Notes: generated by a model from the sequence alone, not told the origin. Shown: positions 34,843 through 43,116, counted from the first letter of the stretch. The stretch: DNA of 64,000 nucleotides from Streptomyces sp. CMB-StM0423 (GCF_002847285.1 NZ_CP025407.1:7009001-7073000), one strand, 5' to 3'. Translations and numbers: made by a program.

Positions 34843-37400
34843 TGCGAGTCCCGCTTTCGTGGCTGCGGGAGTACGTCGACCTGCCGGCCGGCGAGACCGG
34901 CCGCGCCGTCCAGGCCCGGCTGATCAGCGCCGGCCTGGAGGTCGAGACCGTCGAGCGGCTCGGCGCGGGCCTGACGGGCCCGCTGGTCGTCGGCCGGGTG
35001 CTGGCGATCGAGGAGCTGACGGAGTTCAAGAAGCCGATCCGCTACTGCCAGGTCGACGTCGGCCGGGCTGGGGGTACCGCCCAGGCAGAAGGCTCTGGGG
35101 GAGGGACCGGCGAGCCGCAGAACATCGTCTGCGGCGCGAGCAACTTCGCCGTCGGCGACAAGGTCGTCGTCATCCTGCCCGGCGGCGAGCTGCCCGGCGG
35201 CTTCAAGATCGGCGCCCGCAAGACGTACGGCAAGGTCTCCGAAGGCATGATCTGCTCGGTGCGCGAGCTGGGCATCGGCGACGACCACGACGGCATCCTC
35301 GTGCTGCCGCCGGAGTACGAGCCGGGCACCGACGCGATCGAGCTGCTGGAGCTGAACGACGAGGTCCTGGACATCGCCGTCAACCCCGACCGCGGCTACG
35401 CGATGTCCCTGCGCGGCGTCGCCCGCGAGACCGCCATCGCCTACGGCCTGCCGCTGCGCGACCCGGCGCTGCTCGACGTGCCCCCGCCGAACGACTACGG
35501 CTACGAGGTCAAGGTCGACGACCTGCGCGGCTGCGACCGGTTCACCGCCCGCGTCGTCACCGGCGTCGACCCCGAGGCCCGCTCGCCGATCTGGCTCCAG
35601 CGCCGGCTGCAGAAGGCCGGCATGCGCCCCATCTCGCTCGCCGTGGACGTCACCAACTACGTGATGCTGGAGATCGGCCAGCCGCTGCACGCCTACGACC
35701 GCGACCGGCTCGACGGCCCCCTCGGCGTCCGCCGCGCGGCCCCCGGCGAGAAGCTCACCACCCTCGACGGCGTCGAGCGCACCCTCGATCCCGAGGACCT
35801 GCTGATCACCGACAACCGCGGCCCGATCGGGCTGGCCGGGGTGATGGGCGGCGCCGACACCGAGATCGCCGAGGCCGAGGTACGCGACCACCTGCTCGGC
35901 ACCGTGGCGGGCACCACCGACATCGTCATCGAGGCCGCGCACTTCGACCCCGTCTCCATCGCCCGCACCTCGCGCCGCCACCGCCTCACCTCCGAGGCGT
36001 CGCGCCGCTTCGAGCGCGGCGTCGACCCGGAGGCGGGAGCGGCCGCGGCGCAGCGCACCGTGGACCTGCTGGTGCTGCTCGCCGGCGGTTCCGCCGAGGC
36101 GGGCGTGACCGGGGTCACCGCGCCCCGCGGGCCGCGTACGGTGCGGATGCAGGCCGACCACCCGGACCTGGTGGCGGGCGTGACGTACGGGCGTGAGACC
36201 GTGGTGCGCCGGCTCCAGGAGGTCGGCTGCGACGTCTACGGCGCCGACGAGCTGACCGTCACCGTGCCGTCCTGGCGGCCCGACCTGGGTTCGCCGAACG
36301 ACCTCGCCGAGGAGGTCATCCGGCTCGAAGGCTACGAGAACCTGCCCTCCACGCTGCCCCGGCCGCCCGCGGGCCGCGGTCTGACCGGCCGCCAGCGGCT
36401 GCACCGCAGGGCCGGCCGGGCGCTGGCCGGCGCCGGCTACGTCGAGGTGCTGAACTACCCGTTCCTCGGCGAGGCGGCGCTCGACGCCCTCGGCCTGGAG
36501 CCGGACGACGCCCGCCGCCGTACGGTCACCCTCGTCAACCCGCTGAGCGACGAGGAGCCGGCGCTGCGCACCACGCTGCTGCCCGGTCTCCTCGCCGCCC
36601 TGCGCCGCAACCACGGCCGCGGCGCCGCGGACCTGGCGCTCTTCGAGACCGGCCTGGTCTTCCGGCCCTCCGGCTACGAGACCGCGCCGGTGCGGCTGCC
36701 CGTCGACCGGCGGCCCACTGACGAGGAGATCGCCCGGCTCGACGCCGCCCTGCCCAAGCAGCCGCGCCGCGCCGCCGTCGTCCTCGCCGGCGCCCGCGAG
36801 CGGGCCGGCTGGTGGGGCGAGGGCCGGCCGGCGGACTGGGCGGACGCGGTGGAGGCGGCCCGTACCGTGGCCCGGGAGGCGGGCGTGGAGCTGGCGACCG
36901 AGGCCGACCGGCACGCGCCGTGGCACCCCGGCAGGTGCGCCGCGCTGTTCGCGGTCGTGGACGGCGAGCGGCGGGTCGTCGGCCACGCCGGCGAGCTGCA
37001 CCCGCGGGTGGTCAAGGCGCTGCAGTTGCCGGAGCGCACCTGCGCGATGGAGGTCTCGCTCGACCTGCTGGAGATCGCCGGCGGCGGCCCGCTGCAGGCG
37101 CCGCGGATCTCCACGTACCCGGTGGCGGCGCAGGACGTGGCGCTGGTCGTGGCCGCGGACGTGTCGGCGGCGAAGGTCGCCGAGGCGCTGCGCGCGGGGG
37201 CCGGGGAACTGCTGGAGTCGGTGCGGCTGTTCGACGTCTTCACCGGCGAGCAGGTGGGCGAGGGCCGCAAGTCGCTCGCCTACGCGCTGCGCTTCCGCGC
37301 CCCCGACCGCACGCTGACCGCCGAGGAGGCGGGCGCCGCCCGGGACGCCGCGGTGGCCAGGGCCGCCGAGGAGGCGGGCGCGGTGCTGCGCGGGGCGTGA
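34842..37400 (+). CDS. pheT: phenylalanyl-tRNA synthetase beta subunit with in-frame repeat insertion
   Basis: 852 residues, starting MRVPLSWLREYVDLPAG. It has the EMAP-II-like tRNA-binding domain (NIVCGASNFAVGDKVVVILPG), B3/4 editing domain (about 220-400), B5 domain, catalytic-like core and C-terminal FDX-ACB anticodon-binding domain (STYPVAAQDVALVV). Residues about 75-88 (AGGTAQAEGSGGGTG) come from an inserted GC-rich repeat (35065-35106) placed just before the tRNA-binding core, making the protein slightly long. The insertion keeps the frame and sits in what should be a surface loop, so the essential enzyme should still work. Confidence 0.96.
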   Translation: MRVPLSWLREYVDLPAGETGRAVQARLISAGLEVETVERLGAGLTGPLVVGRVLAIEELTEFKKPIRYCQVDVGRAGGTAQAEGSGGGTGEPQNIVCGASNFAVGDKVVVILPGGELPGGFKIGARKTYGKVSEGMICSVRELGIGDDHDGILVLPPEYEPGTDAIELLELNDEVLDIAVNPDRGYAMSLRGVARETAIAYGLPLRDPALLDVPPPNDYGYEVKVDDLRGCDRFTARVVTGVDPEARSPIWLQRRLQKAGMRPISLAVDVTNYVMLEIGQPLHAYDRDRLDGPLGVRRAAPGEKLTTLDGVERTLDPEDLLITDNRGPIGLAGVMGGADTEIAEAEVRDHLLGTVAGTTDIVIEAAHFDPVSIARTSRRHRLTSEASRRFERGVDPEAGAAAAQRTVDLLVLLAGGSAEAGVTGVTAPRGPRTVRMQADHPDLVAGVTYGRETVVRRLQEVGCDVYGADELTVTVPSWRPDLGSPNDLAEEVIRLEGYENLPSTLPRPPAGRGLTGRQRLHRRAGRALAGAGYVEVLNYPFLGEAALDALGLEPDDARRRTVTLVNPLSDEEPALRTTLLPGLLAALRRNHGRGAADLALFETGLVFRPSGYETAPVRLPVDRRPTDEEIARLDAALPKQPRRAAVVLAGARERAGWWGEGRPADWADAVEAARTVAREAGVELATEADRHAPWHPGRCAALFAVVDGERRVVGHAGELHPRVVKALQLPERTCAMEVSLDLLEIAGGGPLQAPRISTYPVAAQDVALVVAADVSAAKVAEALRAGAGELLESVRLFDVFTGEQVGEGRKSLAYALRFRAPDRTLTAEEAGAARDAAVARAAEEAGAVLRGA
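35065..35106 (+). repeat. short GC-rich repeat inserted in frame in pheT
   Basis: Blocks GGGCTGGGGGTACCGCCC, GAAGGC and GGGGGAGGGA align with the unit at 28641-28677 in the sseB-like gene. The first block contains a small palindrome. It encodes a Gly/Ala/Ser-rich loop. Confidence 0.6.
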
Positions 37401-37409
37401 GCCCGCACG

Positions 37410-37443
37410 ACGGTACGGGGCCGGCAGGCGGGCCCCGTACCGT
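37410..37443. terminator. bidirectional terminator between pheT and the hydroxyacyl-CoA dehydrogenase gene
   Basis: A perfect 13-bp stem (37410-37422 and 37431-37443, eight-base loop) lies in the 58-bp gap between convergent genes. Confidence 0.75.
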
Positions 37444-37458
37444 GCCGTACGGGACGCC

Positions 37459-38316
37459 TCAGTAGGCGTAGAACCCGGCGCCCGTCTTCCGGCCCAGCCG
37501 GCCCGCCTCGACCATCCGCGCCAGCAGCGGCGGGGTCGCGTACGACGGCTCCTTGTACTCGGCGTACATCGAGTCGGCCACCGAGGCGATGACGTCGAGG
37601 CCGATGAGGTCCGTGAGCTTGAGCGGGCCCATCGGGTGGGCGCAGCCCAGCTCCATCCCGTTGTCGATGTCCTCGCGCGTCGCGATGCCCGACTCGAACA
37701 TCCGCACCGCGGAGAGCAGATACGGGATCAGCAGTGCGTTGACGACGAACCCGGACCGGTCCTGGGCCCGGATGGAGTGCTTGCCCAGCACGTCGCGGGC
37801 CAGTGCCTCGGTCCGCTTGAGGGTCTCGTCGCTGGTCGTCAGCGCCGGGATCAGCTCGACGAGGCGCTGCACGGGGGCGGGGTTGAAGAAGTGCATCCCG
37901 ATGACCTGCTCCGGCCGGGTGGTGGCGATGGCGAGCTTGATCAGCGGGATGGAGGAGGTGTTGGAGGCGAGGACGGCGTCCTGGCGGGCGACGACCTGGT
38001 CGAGGATCTGGAAGATTTCGGTCTTGACCTGTTCGTTTTCCACCACCGCCTCGATCACGAGATCGCTCTCCGCAAGCTCTCCGAGATCGGTCGTGAAGCT
38101 CAGCGCGTCCAGCGCCTCGTCCCGCTCCACCTCGGTGATCTTGCCGCGCTCCGCGGCCTTGGCGAGCGAGTTGGTGACGCGGGTACGCCCCAGTTCGAGG
38201 GCGTCGCCGGTGGTCTCGGCGACGACGACCTGAAGGCCGGAGCGGGCACACACCTCGGCGATGCCCGAGCCCATCTGGCCGGATCCGACCACTCCGACGC
38301 GTTCGATGTCGGTCAA
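37459..38316 (-). CDS. 3-hydroxybutyryl-CoA dehydrogenase
   Basis: 285 residues from TTG (38314-38316), four to five bases after GAGGAGA. N-terminal NAD-binding Rossmann fold (RVGVVGSGQMGSGIAEVCA), the catalytic His region (VIGMHFFNPAPVQRLVELIP), and the C-terminal dimerisation domain (SGFVVNALLIPYLLSAVRMF, MGPLKLTDLIGLDV). It interconverts acetoacetyl-CoA and 3-hydroxybutyryl-CoA in fatty-acid or butyrate metabolism; in Streptomyces it can feed butyryl-CoA or ethylmalonyl-CoA formation. It stands alone, divergent from the glycosyl-hydrolase-like gene. In-frame codons extend further upstream but lack an SD and the family start. Confidence 0.93.
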   Translation of the reverse strand: MTDIERVGVVGSGQMGSGIAEVCARSGLQVVVAETTGDALELGRTRVTNSLAKAAERGKITEVERDEALDALSFTTDLGELAESDLVIEAVVENEQVKTEIFQILDQVVARQDAVLASNTSSIPLIKLAIATTRPEQVIGMHFFNPAPVQRLVELIPALTTSDETLKRTEALARDVLGKHSIRAQDRSGFVVNALLIPYLLSAVRMFESGIATREDIDNGMELGCAHPMGPLKLTDLIGLDVIASVADSMYAEYKEPSYATPPLLARMVEAGRLGRKTGAGFYAY

Positions 38317-38438
38317 TGTCTCTCCTCGTCCCTCGTCCTGCCGTGTGGGCAACCCTTTCGGACCCCTGACGTTACCCGCGTAGCGCATGGCTCTTGTCCC
38401 CGGGTGAGCCGGGGCGCGAGGATGTGCCGCAACTGACG

Positions 38439-38454
38439 AGTGGTTCAGACCACT
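38439..38454 (+). promoter_or_regulatory. DasR-responsive element (dre)-like site
   Basis: AGTGGTTCAGACCACT matches the remembered dre consensus ACTGGTCTAGACCACT at 13 of 16 positions. It lies 44 bp before the start of the exported glycosyl-hydrolase-like gene. DasR is the GntR-type repressor of chitin/N-acetylglucosamine genes in Streptomyces. Confidence 0.65.
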
Positions 38455-38497
38455 TGGCTCAGTCGGATTCTTGTTCTCGGCGATTCGGAGGATCCAG

Positions 38498-39775
38498 ATG
38501 GGGAGCAGCACTCCCGGCAGACCGCACCACCTGAGCCGGCGCCGGTTCGGCGCCGCCGCGGTGGGTGCCCTGTCCGCGGTGGCCGTGGCGGGCGACGCGA
38601 TCGCGGCCCCGGCCGGCGCGGCGGGGCGCGGCCACGGCCGCCCGGCCGGGCAGATGCGCGGCTCGTGGGTGGCGACGGTGGCGAACATCGACTGGCCGGT
38701 CAAGCAGGGCCTGAGCGCGGCCGAGCAGCAGCGTCAGTTGCTGGCCCGGCTCGACGAGGCGGCGGACCGGCGGATGAACACCGTCGTCTTCCAGGCCCGG
38801 CCGACGGCGGACGCGATGTGGCCGTCACCGCACGAGCCGTGGTCGGAGTGGCTCTCCGGGACCCAGGGCACCGACCCGGGCTGGGACCCGCTCGGCTTCG
38901 CCGTCCGCGAGGCCCACCGGCGCGGTCTCGAACTGCACGCCTGGTTCAACCCCTACCGGGTGCGCAACGACGCGCTCGCGGAGAAGCTGGTGCCTGAGCA
39001 CCCGGCGAACCGGCACCCCGACTGGGTCGTACCGTACGGCGGCAAGATCTACTACGACCCGGGGGTACCGGAGGTCCGCCGCTTCGTCCAGCGCTGCATC
39101 CTCGACGCCGTACGCCGCTACGACATCGACGCCGTGCACTTCGACGACTACTTCTACCCGTACCCGGTCGCGGGCCAGGAGTTCGCCGACGAGGAGACGT
39201 ACCGGAAGTACGGCGGCGCCTTCGCGGACAAGGCCGACTGGCGGCGCAACAACGTCGACCTGCTGGTCGCGGAGCTGGGCCGGGCCATCAAGCGGACGAA
39301 GCCGAACGTGCAGTTCGGCGTCAGCCCGTTCGCGGTCTGGCGGAACGCGGCCACCGACCCCGAGGGCTCCGACACCCAGGCGGGCACGCAGACGTACGAC
39401 AACCTCTACGCCGACACCCGCACATGGGTGCGCGAACGCTGGATCGACTACATCGTCCCGCAGGTGTACTGGAACATCGGCTTCGCGGTCGCCGACTACG
39501 CCAAGATCGTGCCCTGGTGGAACGACGTGGTCGCGGGCACCGGCGTCAACCTCTACATCGGCGAGGCGCTGTACAAGGTCGGCGCCGCCGGCCAGCCCGC
39601 CGCCTGGTTCGACCCGGCGGAGCTGAGCCGTCACCTGACGTTCTGCCAGGGCTACCCGGAGGTCCAGGGCAACATGTACTTCTCCGCGAAACTGCTGCCC
39701 CAGGACCCGCTGGGCGCGGTCAGCAGGCTCGTCGCCGACCACTACGGCGAGCCGGCCAGGCCGCCGCGCTGCTGA
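38498..39775 (+). CDS. Tat-exported glycosyl-hydrolase-like protein (GHL10/DUF187, family 10-like)
   Basis: 425 residues from ATG 38498, eight bases after GGAGG (38486-38490). A twin-arginine signal (HLSRRRFGAAAVGALSAVAV) directs folded export. The catalytic-like TIM barrel carries MRGSWVATVANIDWPVK, LELHAWFNPYRVRN, IDAVHFDDYFYPYP and YIVPQVYWNIGFAVADY, the hallmarks of the YngK/DUF187 family. Such enzymes are suspected to act on bacterial or plant polysaccharides; a recent member cleaves peptidoglycan glycans in denuded form, but substrate here is unproved. The DasR-like site suggests aminosugar control. Internal ATGs and the upstream ATG at 38471 lack SDs. Confidence 0.85.
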   Translation: MGSSTPGRPHHLSRRRFGAAAVGALSAVAVAGDAIAAPAGAAGRGHGRPAGQMRGSWVATVANIDWPVKQGLSAAEQQRQLLARLDEAADRRMNTVVFQARPTADAMWPSPHEPWSEWLSGTQGTDPGWDPLGFAVREAHRRGLELHAWFNPYRVRNDALAEKLVPEHPANRHPDWVVPYGGKIYYDPGVPEVRRFVQRCILDAVRRYDIDAVHFDDYFYPYPVAGQEFADEETYRKYGGAFADKADWRRNNVDLLVAELGRAIKRTKPNVQFGVSPFAVWRNAATDPEGSDTQAGTQTYDNLYADTRTWVRERWIDYIVPQVYWNIGFAVADYAKIVPWWNDVVAGTGVNLYIGEALYKVGAAGQPAAWFDPAELSRHLTFCQGYPEVQGNMYFSAKLLPQDPLGAVSRLVADHYGEPARPPRC

Positions 39776-39798
39776 CGGCGCGCCCGGCGGCCCCCGCC

Positions 39799-39831
39799 GT
39801 CCCGGCCGCACCGCCACCCGCGGCCGGGGAC
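39799..39831. terminator. hairpin between convergent genes
   Basis: GTCCCGGCCGC (39799-39809) pairs with GCGGCCGGGGAC (39820-39831), with one bulged G. It lies in the 57-bp gap between the glycosyl-hydrolase-like gene and DUF1918. Confidence 0.6.
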
Positions 39832-39832
39832 G

Positions 39833-40039
39833 TCAGCCCTGCCCGGACTCCTCGTCCAGATGCCGGACCACGGAGTCCGGGCCGGGTGACACCAGCGCCT
39901 CGTGGCCGTCGTCCTCGAACCGCACCCGGTAGGGCGGTGCGCCGGCTGCGCCGATGACTTCGAGGATCTCCGCCGTCCGGTCCTCCTGACCGACGACGCG
40001 GCCGTGCACACACAGCTTGTCGCCCACTTCAGCCTGCAT
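39833..40039 (-). CDS. DUF1918 protein
   Basis: 68 residues from ATG (40037-40039) after a strong AGGAGG. MQAEVGDKLCVHGRVVGQ, YRVRFEDDGHEALVSPGPDS is characteristic of DUF1918, a small SH3-like beta-barrel family in actinobacteria with no established function. Monocistronic; divergent from an acetyltransferase gene. Confidence 0.88.
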   Translation of the reverse strand: MQAEVGDKLCVHGRVVGQEDRTAEILEVIGAAGAPPYRVRFEDDGHEALVSPGPDSVVRHLDEESGQG

Positions 40040-40157
40040 GGGGTCGACCTCCTGTCCGGCTCGTCCCCAAATGATGGGGTCCGTGACCGCCAGTTTAGGG
40101 TCGCGCGCCGCGCTTGGCTCCCGGAGAATTCCGGTGTACGGGCCATGCACTGCGTGC

Positions 40158-40163
40158 CAGGCT
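40158..40163 (+). promoter_or_regulatory. possible leaderless -10 of the acetyltransferase gene
   Basis: CAGGCT is followed by six bases and ATG 40170. The first base deviates from TANNNT and no good -35 is seen. Confidence 0.3.
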
Positions 40164-40169
40164 CTGCCC

Positions 40170-40628
40170 ATGGCTCACGTACCCGCCCCGTACGAGGTCT
40201 CCACCGACCCCGCCCGGCTCGACCGCGCGCTCGTCCACCGCTGGCTGTCCACCGACGCCTACTGGGCGCTCGGCCGCAGCCGCGCGCAGCAGGACACCGC
40301 GATCGCCCACTCCCTGAACTTCGGCGTCTACGCCCCGGAGGCGGCAGCCGCCGGCGGTGCCCCCCGCGGCGCGGGCGGGCAGGTCGCGTACGCCCGCGTC
40401 GTCACCGACCGCGCCACCTTCGCCTGGCTCTGCGACGTCTACGTGGCCCGCGAAGCCCGCGGCGCAGGCGTCGGCAGCGGCCTGGTCGCCGCCGTCCGCG
40501 ACCACCTCGCGCCCTACCGGCTGCGCCGCGTCCTGCTGGCGACCGGCGACGCCCACGGGGTCTACGCGAGGTTCGGCTTCGAGCCGCTGGCGGATCCTAC
40601 CCAGTGGATGGCTCTGGGCAGAGCCTGA
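40170..40628 (+). CDS. GNAT-family N-acetyltransferase
   Basis: 152 residues from ATG 40170. The acetyl-CoA binding motif A is visible (LCDVYVAREARGAGVGSGLVAAV, with the RGxGxG type loop RGAGVG), followed by motif B (LLATGDAHGVYARFGFEPLAD). Transfers an acetyl group to an unknown amine. Upstream in-frame codons overlap the divergent DUF1918 control region. Followed 21 bp later by the phosphatase-fold gene. Confidence 0.87.
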   Translation: MAHVPAPYEVSTDPARLDRALVHRWLSTDAYWALGRSRAQQDTAIAHSLNFGVYAPEAAAAGGAPRGAGGQVAYARVVTDRATFAWLCDVYVAREARGAGVGSGLVAAVRDHLAPYRLRRVLLATGDAHGVYARFGFEPLADPTQWMALGRA

Positions 40629-40637
40629 CGGCGCTCC

Positions 40638-40643
40638 TACCAT
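40638..40643 (+). promoter_or_regulatory. candidate leaderless -10 of the phosphatase-fold gene
   Basis: TACCAT, six bases, ATG 40650. No SD precedes the start. Confidence 0.45.
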
Positions 40644-40649
40644 CGCCGC

Positions 40650-41225
40650 ATGAACGTTCGTCTCACGCTGCTCGCCGCGGCCCGCAACTCCTCGCGGCTC
40701 GCGGAGCGCTTCGACGACGACCGGCCGCTGGACGCGGCCGGCTGGGTGGCGGCCGAGCGCGCCGTTCCGGTGTTCTCCCCGCTGGCCGCCGCCGAGTTGC
40801 GGTACTGCTCGCCCACGCAGCGCTCCCGCGAGACCGGCCGGGTGCTCGGCCTCGCGCCGCTGGCCCAACTCGCGCTGCGCGACTGCGACATGGGCCGGTG
40901 GCGGGGGCGCACGCTGGAGGAGGTGATGATGACCGAGCCGCGCGACGTGGATGCCTGGCTCGCGGATCCGCACGCCGCCCCGCACGGCGGCGAGCCGCTG
41001 ATCGCCTTCATCCAGCGGATAGGGGGCTGGCTGGACACCCGCCCGGTGGACGACGGCACCCACGTGCTCGCCGTCACCGAGCCCTCGGTCATCCGCGCCG
41101 CGCTGGTCTACGCGCTGAAGGCGCCGCCCGCCTCGTACTGGCACATCGACGTGATGCCGCTCTCGGCGATCAGCCTGACGGGCCGTCCCGGGCGGTGGAG
41201 CTTGCACGTCGACAGTTGGGCCTGA
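40650..41225 (+). CDS. histidine-phosphatase-fold protein lacking the catalytic histidines (probable pseudoenzyme)
   Basis: 191 residues. Overall it matches the phosphoglycerate-mutase-like fold: a core strand (VRLTLLAAARNSS), RYCSPTQRSRETGRVLGLAPL, DCDMGRWRGRTLEEV and the late VLAVTEPSVIRAALVYAL. The invariant RHG of the first strand, holding the phospho-accepting histidine, is here RNS (residues 12-14), and the second catalytic His (usually SHGGVIR) is replaced in TEPSVIR. Two active-site histidines are therefore missing, while the conserved Arg, CSP and R-E-T segments remain. Likely a binding or regulatory protein instead of a phosphatase. Probably expressed from a leaderless promoter. Confidence 0.8.
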   Translation: MNVRLTLLAAARNSSRLAERFDDDRPLDAAGWVAAERAVPVFSPLAAAELRYCSPTQRSRETGRVLGLAPLAQLALRDCDMGRWRGRTLEEVMMTEPRDVDAWLADPHAAPHGGEPLIAFIQRIGGWLDTRPVDDGTHVLAVTEPSVIRAALVYALKAPPASYWHIDVMPLSAISLTGRPGRWSLHVDSWA

Positions 41226-41277
41226 GCGCCGGGGCGAGTGGACTGCGGGGCGCGGCGGGCGGATGATGTCGGGGCCA

Positions 41278-41321
41278 TTGCCAACTCCCTACGGGTAGGT
41301 AAGTCTACTGCCTGGTAGGTA
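41278..41321 (+). promoter_or_regulatory. control region of the GMC oxidoreductase gene with GGTAGGTA direct repeats
   Basis: GGTAGGTA occurs at 41294-41301 and 41314-41321, 20 bp apart (two helical turns), with GTAG...CTAC inversions between. TTGCCA (41278-41283) and TAAGTC (41300-41305) could be -35/-10 at 16-bp spacing. The regulator is unknown. Confidence 0.4.
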
Positions 41322-41352
41322 CCGCAGCACCGGGTGCGAGGAGCGAGACGCG

Positions 41353-43116
41353 ATGAGCTCGTACGACGTGATCGTGATCGGTTCCGGCTTCGGCGGCTCG
41401 GTGGCCGCCCTGCGCCTGACCGAGAAGGGCTACAAGGTCGGCGTGCTGGAGGCCGGCCGCAGATTCGCCCGCGAGCAACTGCCCAAGAACTCCTGGCGGC
41501 TGCGCGACTACCTGTGGGCCCCCGCCCTCGGCCTCTACGGCATCCAGCGCATCCACCTGCTCAGCAACGTCATGGTGCTCGCCGGCGCCGGCGTGGGCGG
41601 CGGCTCCCTCAACTACGCCAACACCCTCTACGTGCCGCCGCCCGCCTTCTTCCGGGACCGGCAGTGGGGCCACATCACCGACTGGCAGGAGGAGTTGGCC
41701 CCGTACTACGACCAGGCGAAGCGGATGCTCGGCGTCCGGGAGAACCCCACGACCACCGAGGCGGACACGTACCTCAAGACCGCCGCCGAGCGCATGGGCG
41801 CGGGCGACTCCTACCGGCTCACCCCCGTCGGCGTCTTCTACGGCGACGGGCGCGACGCCGGCGGCGAGACCACGGCGGCCCCCGGCGAGACCGTGCCCGA
41901 CCCGTACTTCGGCGGCGCGGGCCCGGAGCGCGCCGCGTGCCTGCAGTGCGGCTCGTGCATGACCGGCTGCCGTTACGGCGCGAAGAACACCCTGACGGAG
42001 AACTACCTCTACCTCGCCGAGCGGCGCGGCGCCGTCATCCACCCGCTGACCACCGTCGTCGACGTGCACGAGGCCGCCGGCGGCGGCTACGAGGTGACCA
42101 CGGTGGCGACGAACAAGCGCCGCCGCGGCAAGCGGGAGGTACTGCGCTGCGACCACGTGGTGGTCGCGGCGGGCACGTACGGCACCCAGACCCTGCTGCA
42201 CCGCATGAAGAGCAGCGGCCGGCTGCCCGGGCTCTCCCCGTGCCTCGGCGAGCTGACCCGCACCAACTCCGAGGCCCTGGTCGGCGCGGTGACCTTCCCG
42301 CGGACGTACCGCAAGAAGCGCGGCACGGGCGAGCTGGACTTCACCAAGGGCGTGGCCATCACCTCCTCGATCCACCCCAACGACACGACGCACATCGAGA
42401 ACGTGCGCTACGGCAAGGGCTCCAACGCGATGGCGCTGCTGTGCGTCCCGCAGTTCAAGCCCGCCGGGAAGCTGCCCAAGGCGCTGCGGGTGCTGGGGGC
42501 GTATCTGCGGCACCCGGTGCTGGTGGCGCGGACGGCCACGACGTACCGGTGGTCCGAGCGGACGATCATCGGGCTCGTCATGCAGACCCACGACAATTCG
42601 CTGACCACGTACCTCAAGGACAAGGGCCTCGGGAAGGGCCTGCTCACGGCCCGGCAGGGCCACGGGGCGCCGAACCCGGTGCACCTCCCGGAGGGGGCGG
42701 AGGCGGCGCGGCTGCTCGCGGAGCAGATCGGCGGGCAGCCGGGCACGAACCTCGGCGAGCTGATGGGCACCCCGCTGACGGCGCACTTCCTGGGCGGCTG
42801 CCCCATCGGTGAGGACGCGGAGCACGGCGTCATCGACCCGTACCACCGGCTGTACGGCCACCCGGGGATCTCGGTGGTGGACGGCTCGGCGGTCTCGGCG
42901 AACCTCGGCGTGAACCCGTCGCTGACGATCACGGCGCAGGCGGAGCGGGCGATGGCGCTGTGGCCGAACAAGGGCGAGAAGGACCCCCGCCCCGCCCAGA
43001 ACGACCCCTACACCCGCGTCCCCCCGGTAACCCCCCACCACCCGGCAGTCCCGGCAACCGCCTTCGGCGCCCTGCTCCTCCCGGTCCCGGAAGTCCCCCC
43101 GAAACCCCAAGCCTGA
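41353..43116 (+). CDS. FAD-dependent GMC oxidoreductase, cholesterol-oxidase/ChoD-like
   Basis: 587 residues from ATG 41353 after GAGGAGCGAG. FAD Rossmann fold at the N-terminus (YDVIVIGSGFGGSVAALRLTE, then GVLEAGRRF), AGAGVGGGSLNYANTL, and the GMC C-terminus (HFLGGCPIGEDAEHGVID, SVVDGSAVSANLGVNPSLTI). Residues about 198-215 hold a four-cysteine motif (CLQCGSCMTGCRYGAKNTL) with ferredoxin-like CxxCxxCxxxC spacing that recurs in this subgroup and could bind an Fe-S cluster or zinc. Oxidises an unknown, probably sterol-like or hydrophobic alcohol. No secretion signal. The last ~45 residues are a Pro-rich extension with C-rich codons. Confidence 0.88.
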   Translation: MSSYDVIVIGSGFGGSVAALRLTEKGYKVGVLEAGRRFAREQLPKNSWRLRDYLWAPALGLYGIQRIHLLSNVMVLAGAGVGGGSLNYANTLYVPPPAFFRDRQWGHITDWQEELAPYYDQAKRMLGVRENPTTTEADTYLKTAAERMGAGDSYRLTPVGVFYGDGRDAGGETTAAPGETVPDPYFGGAGPERAACLQCGSCMTGCRYGAKNTLTENYLYLAERRGAVIHPLTTVVDVHEAAGGGYEVTTVATNKRRRGKREVLRCDHVVVAAGTYGTQTLLHRMKSSGRLPGLSPCLGELTRTNSEALVGAVTFPRTYRKKRGTGELDFTKGVAITSSIHPNDTTHIENVRYGKGSNAMALLCVPQFKPAGKLPKALRVLGAYLRHPVLVARTATTYRWSERTIIGLVMQTHDNSLTTYLKDKGLGKGLLTARQGHGAPNPVHLPEGAEAARLLAEQIGGQPGTNLGELMGTPLTAHFLGGCPIGEDAEHGVIDPYHRLYGHPGISVVDGSAVSANLGVNPSLTITAQAERAMALWPNKGEKDPRPAQNDPYTRVPPVTPHHPAVPATAFGALLLPVPEVPPKPQA

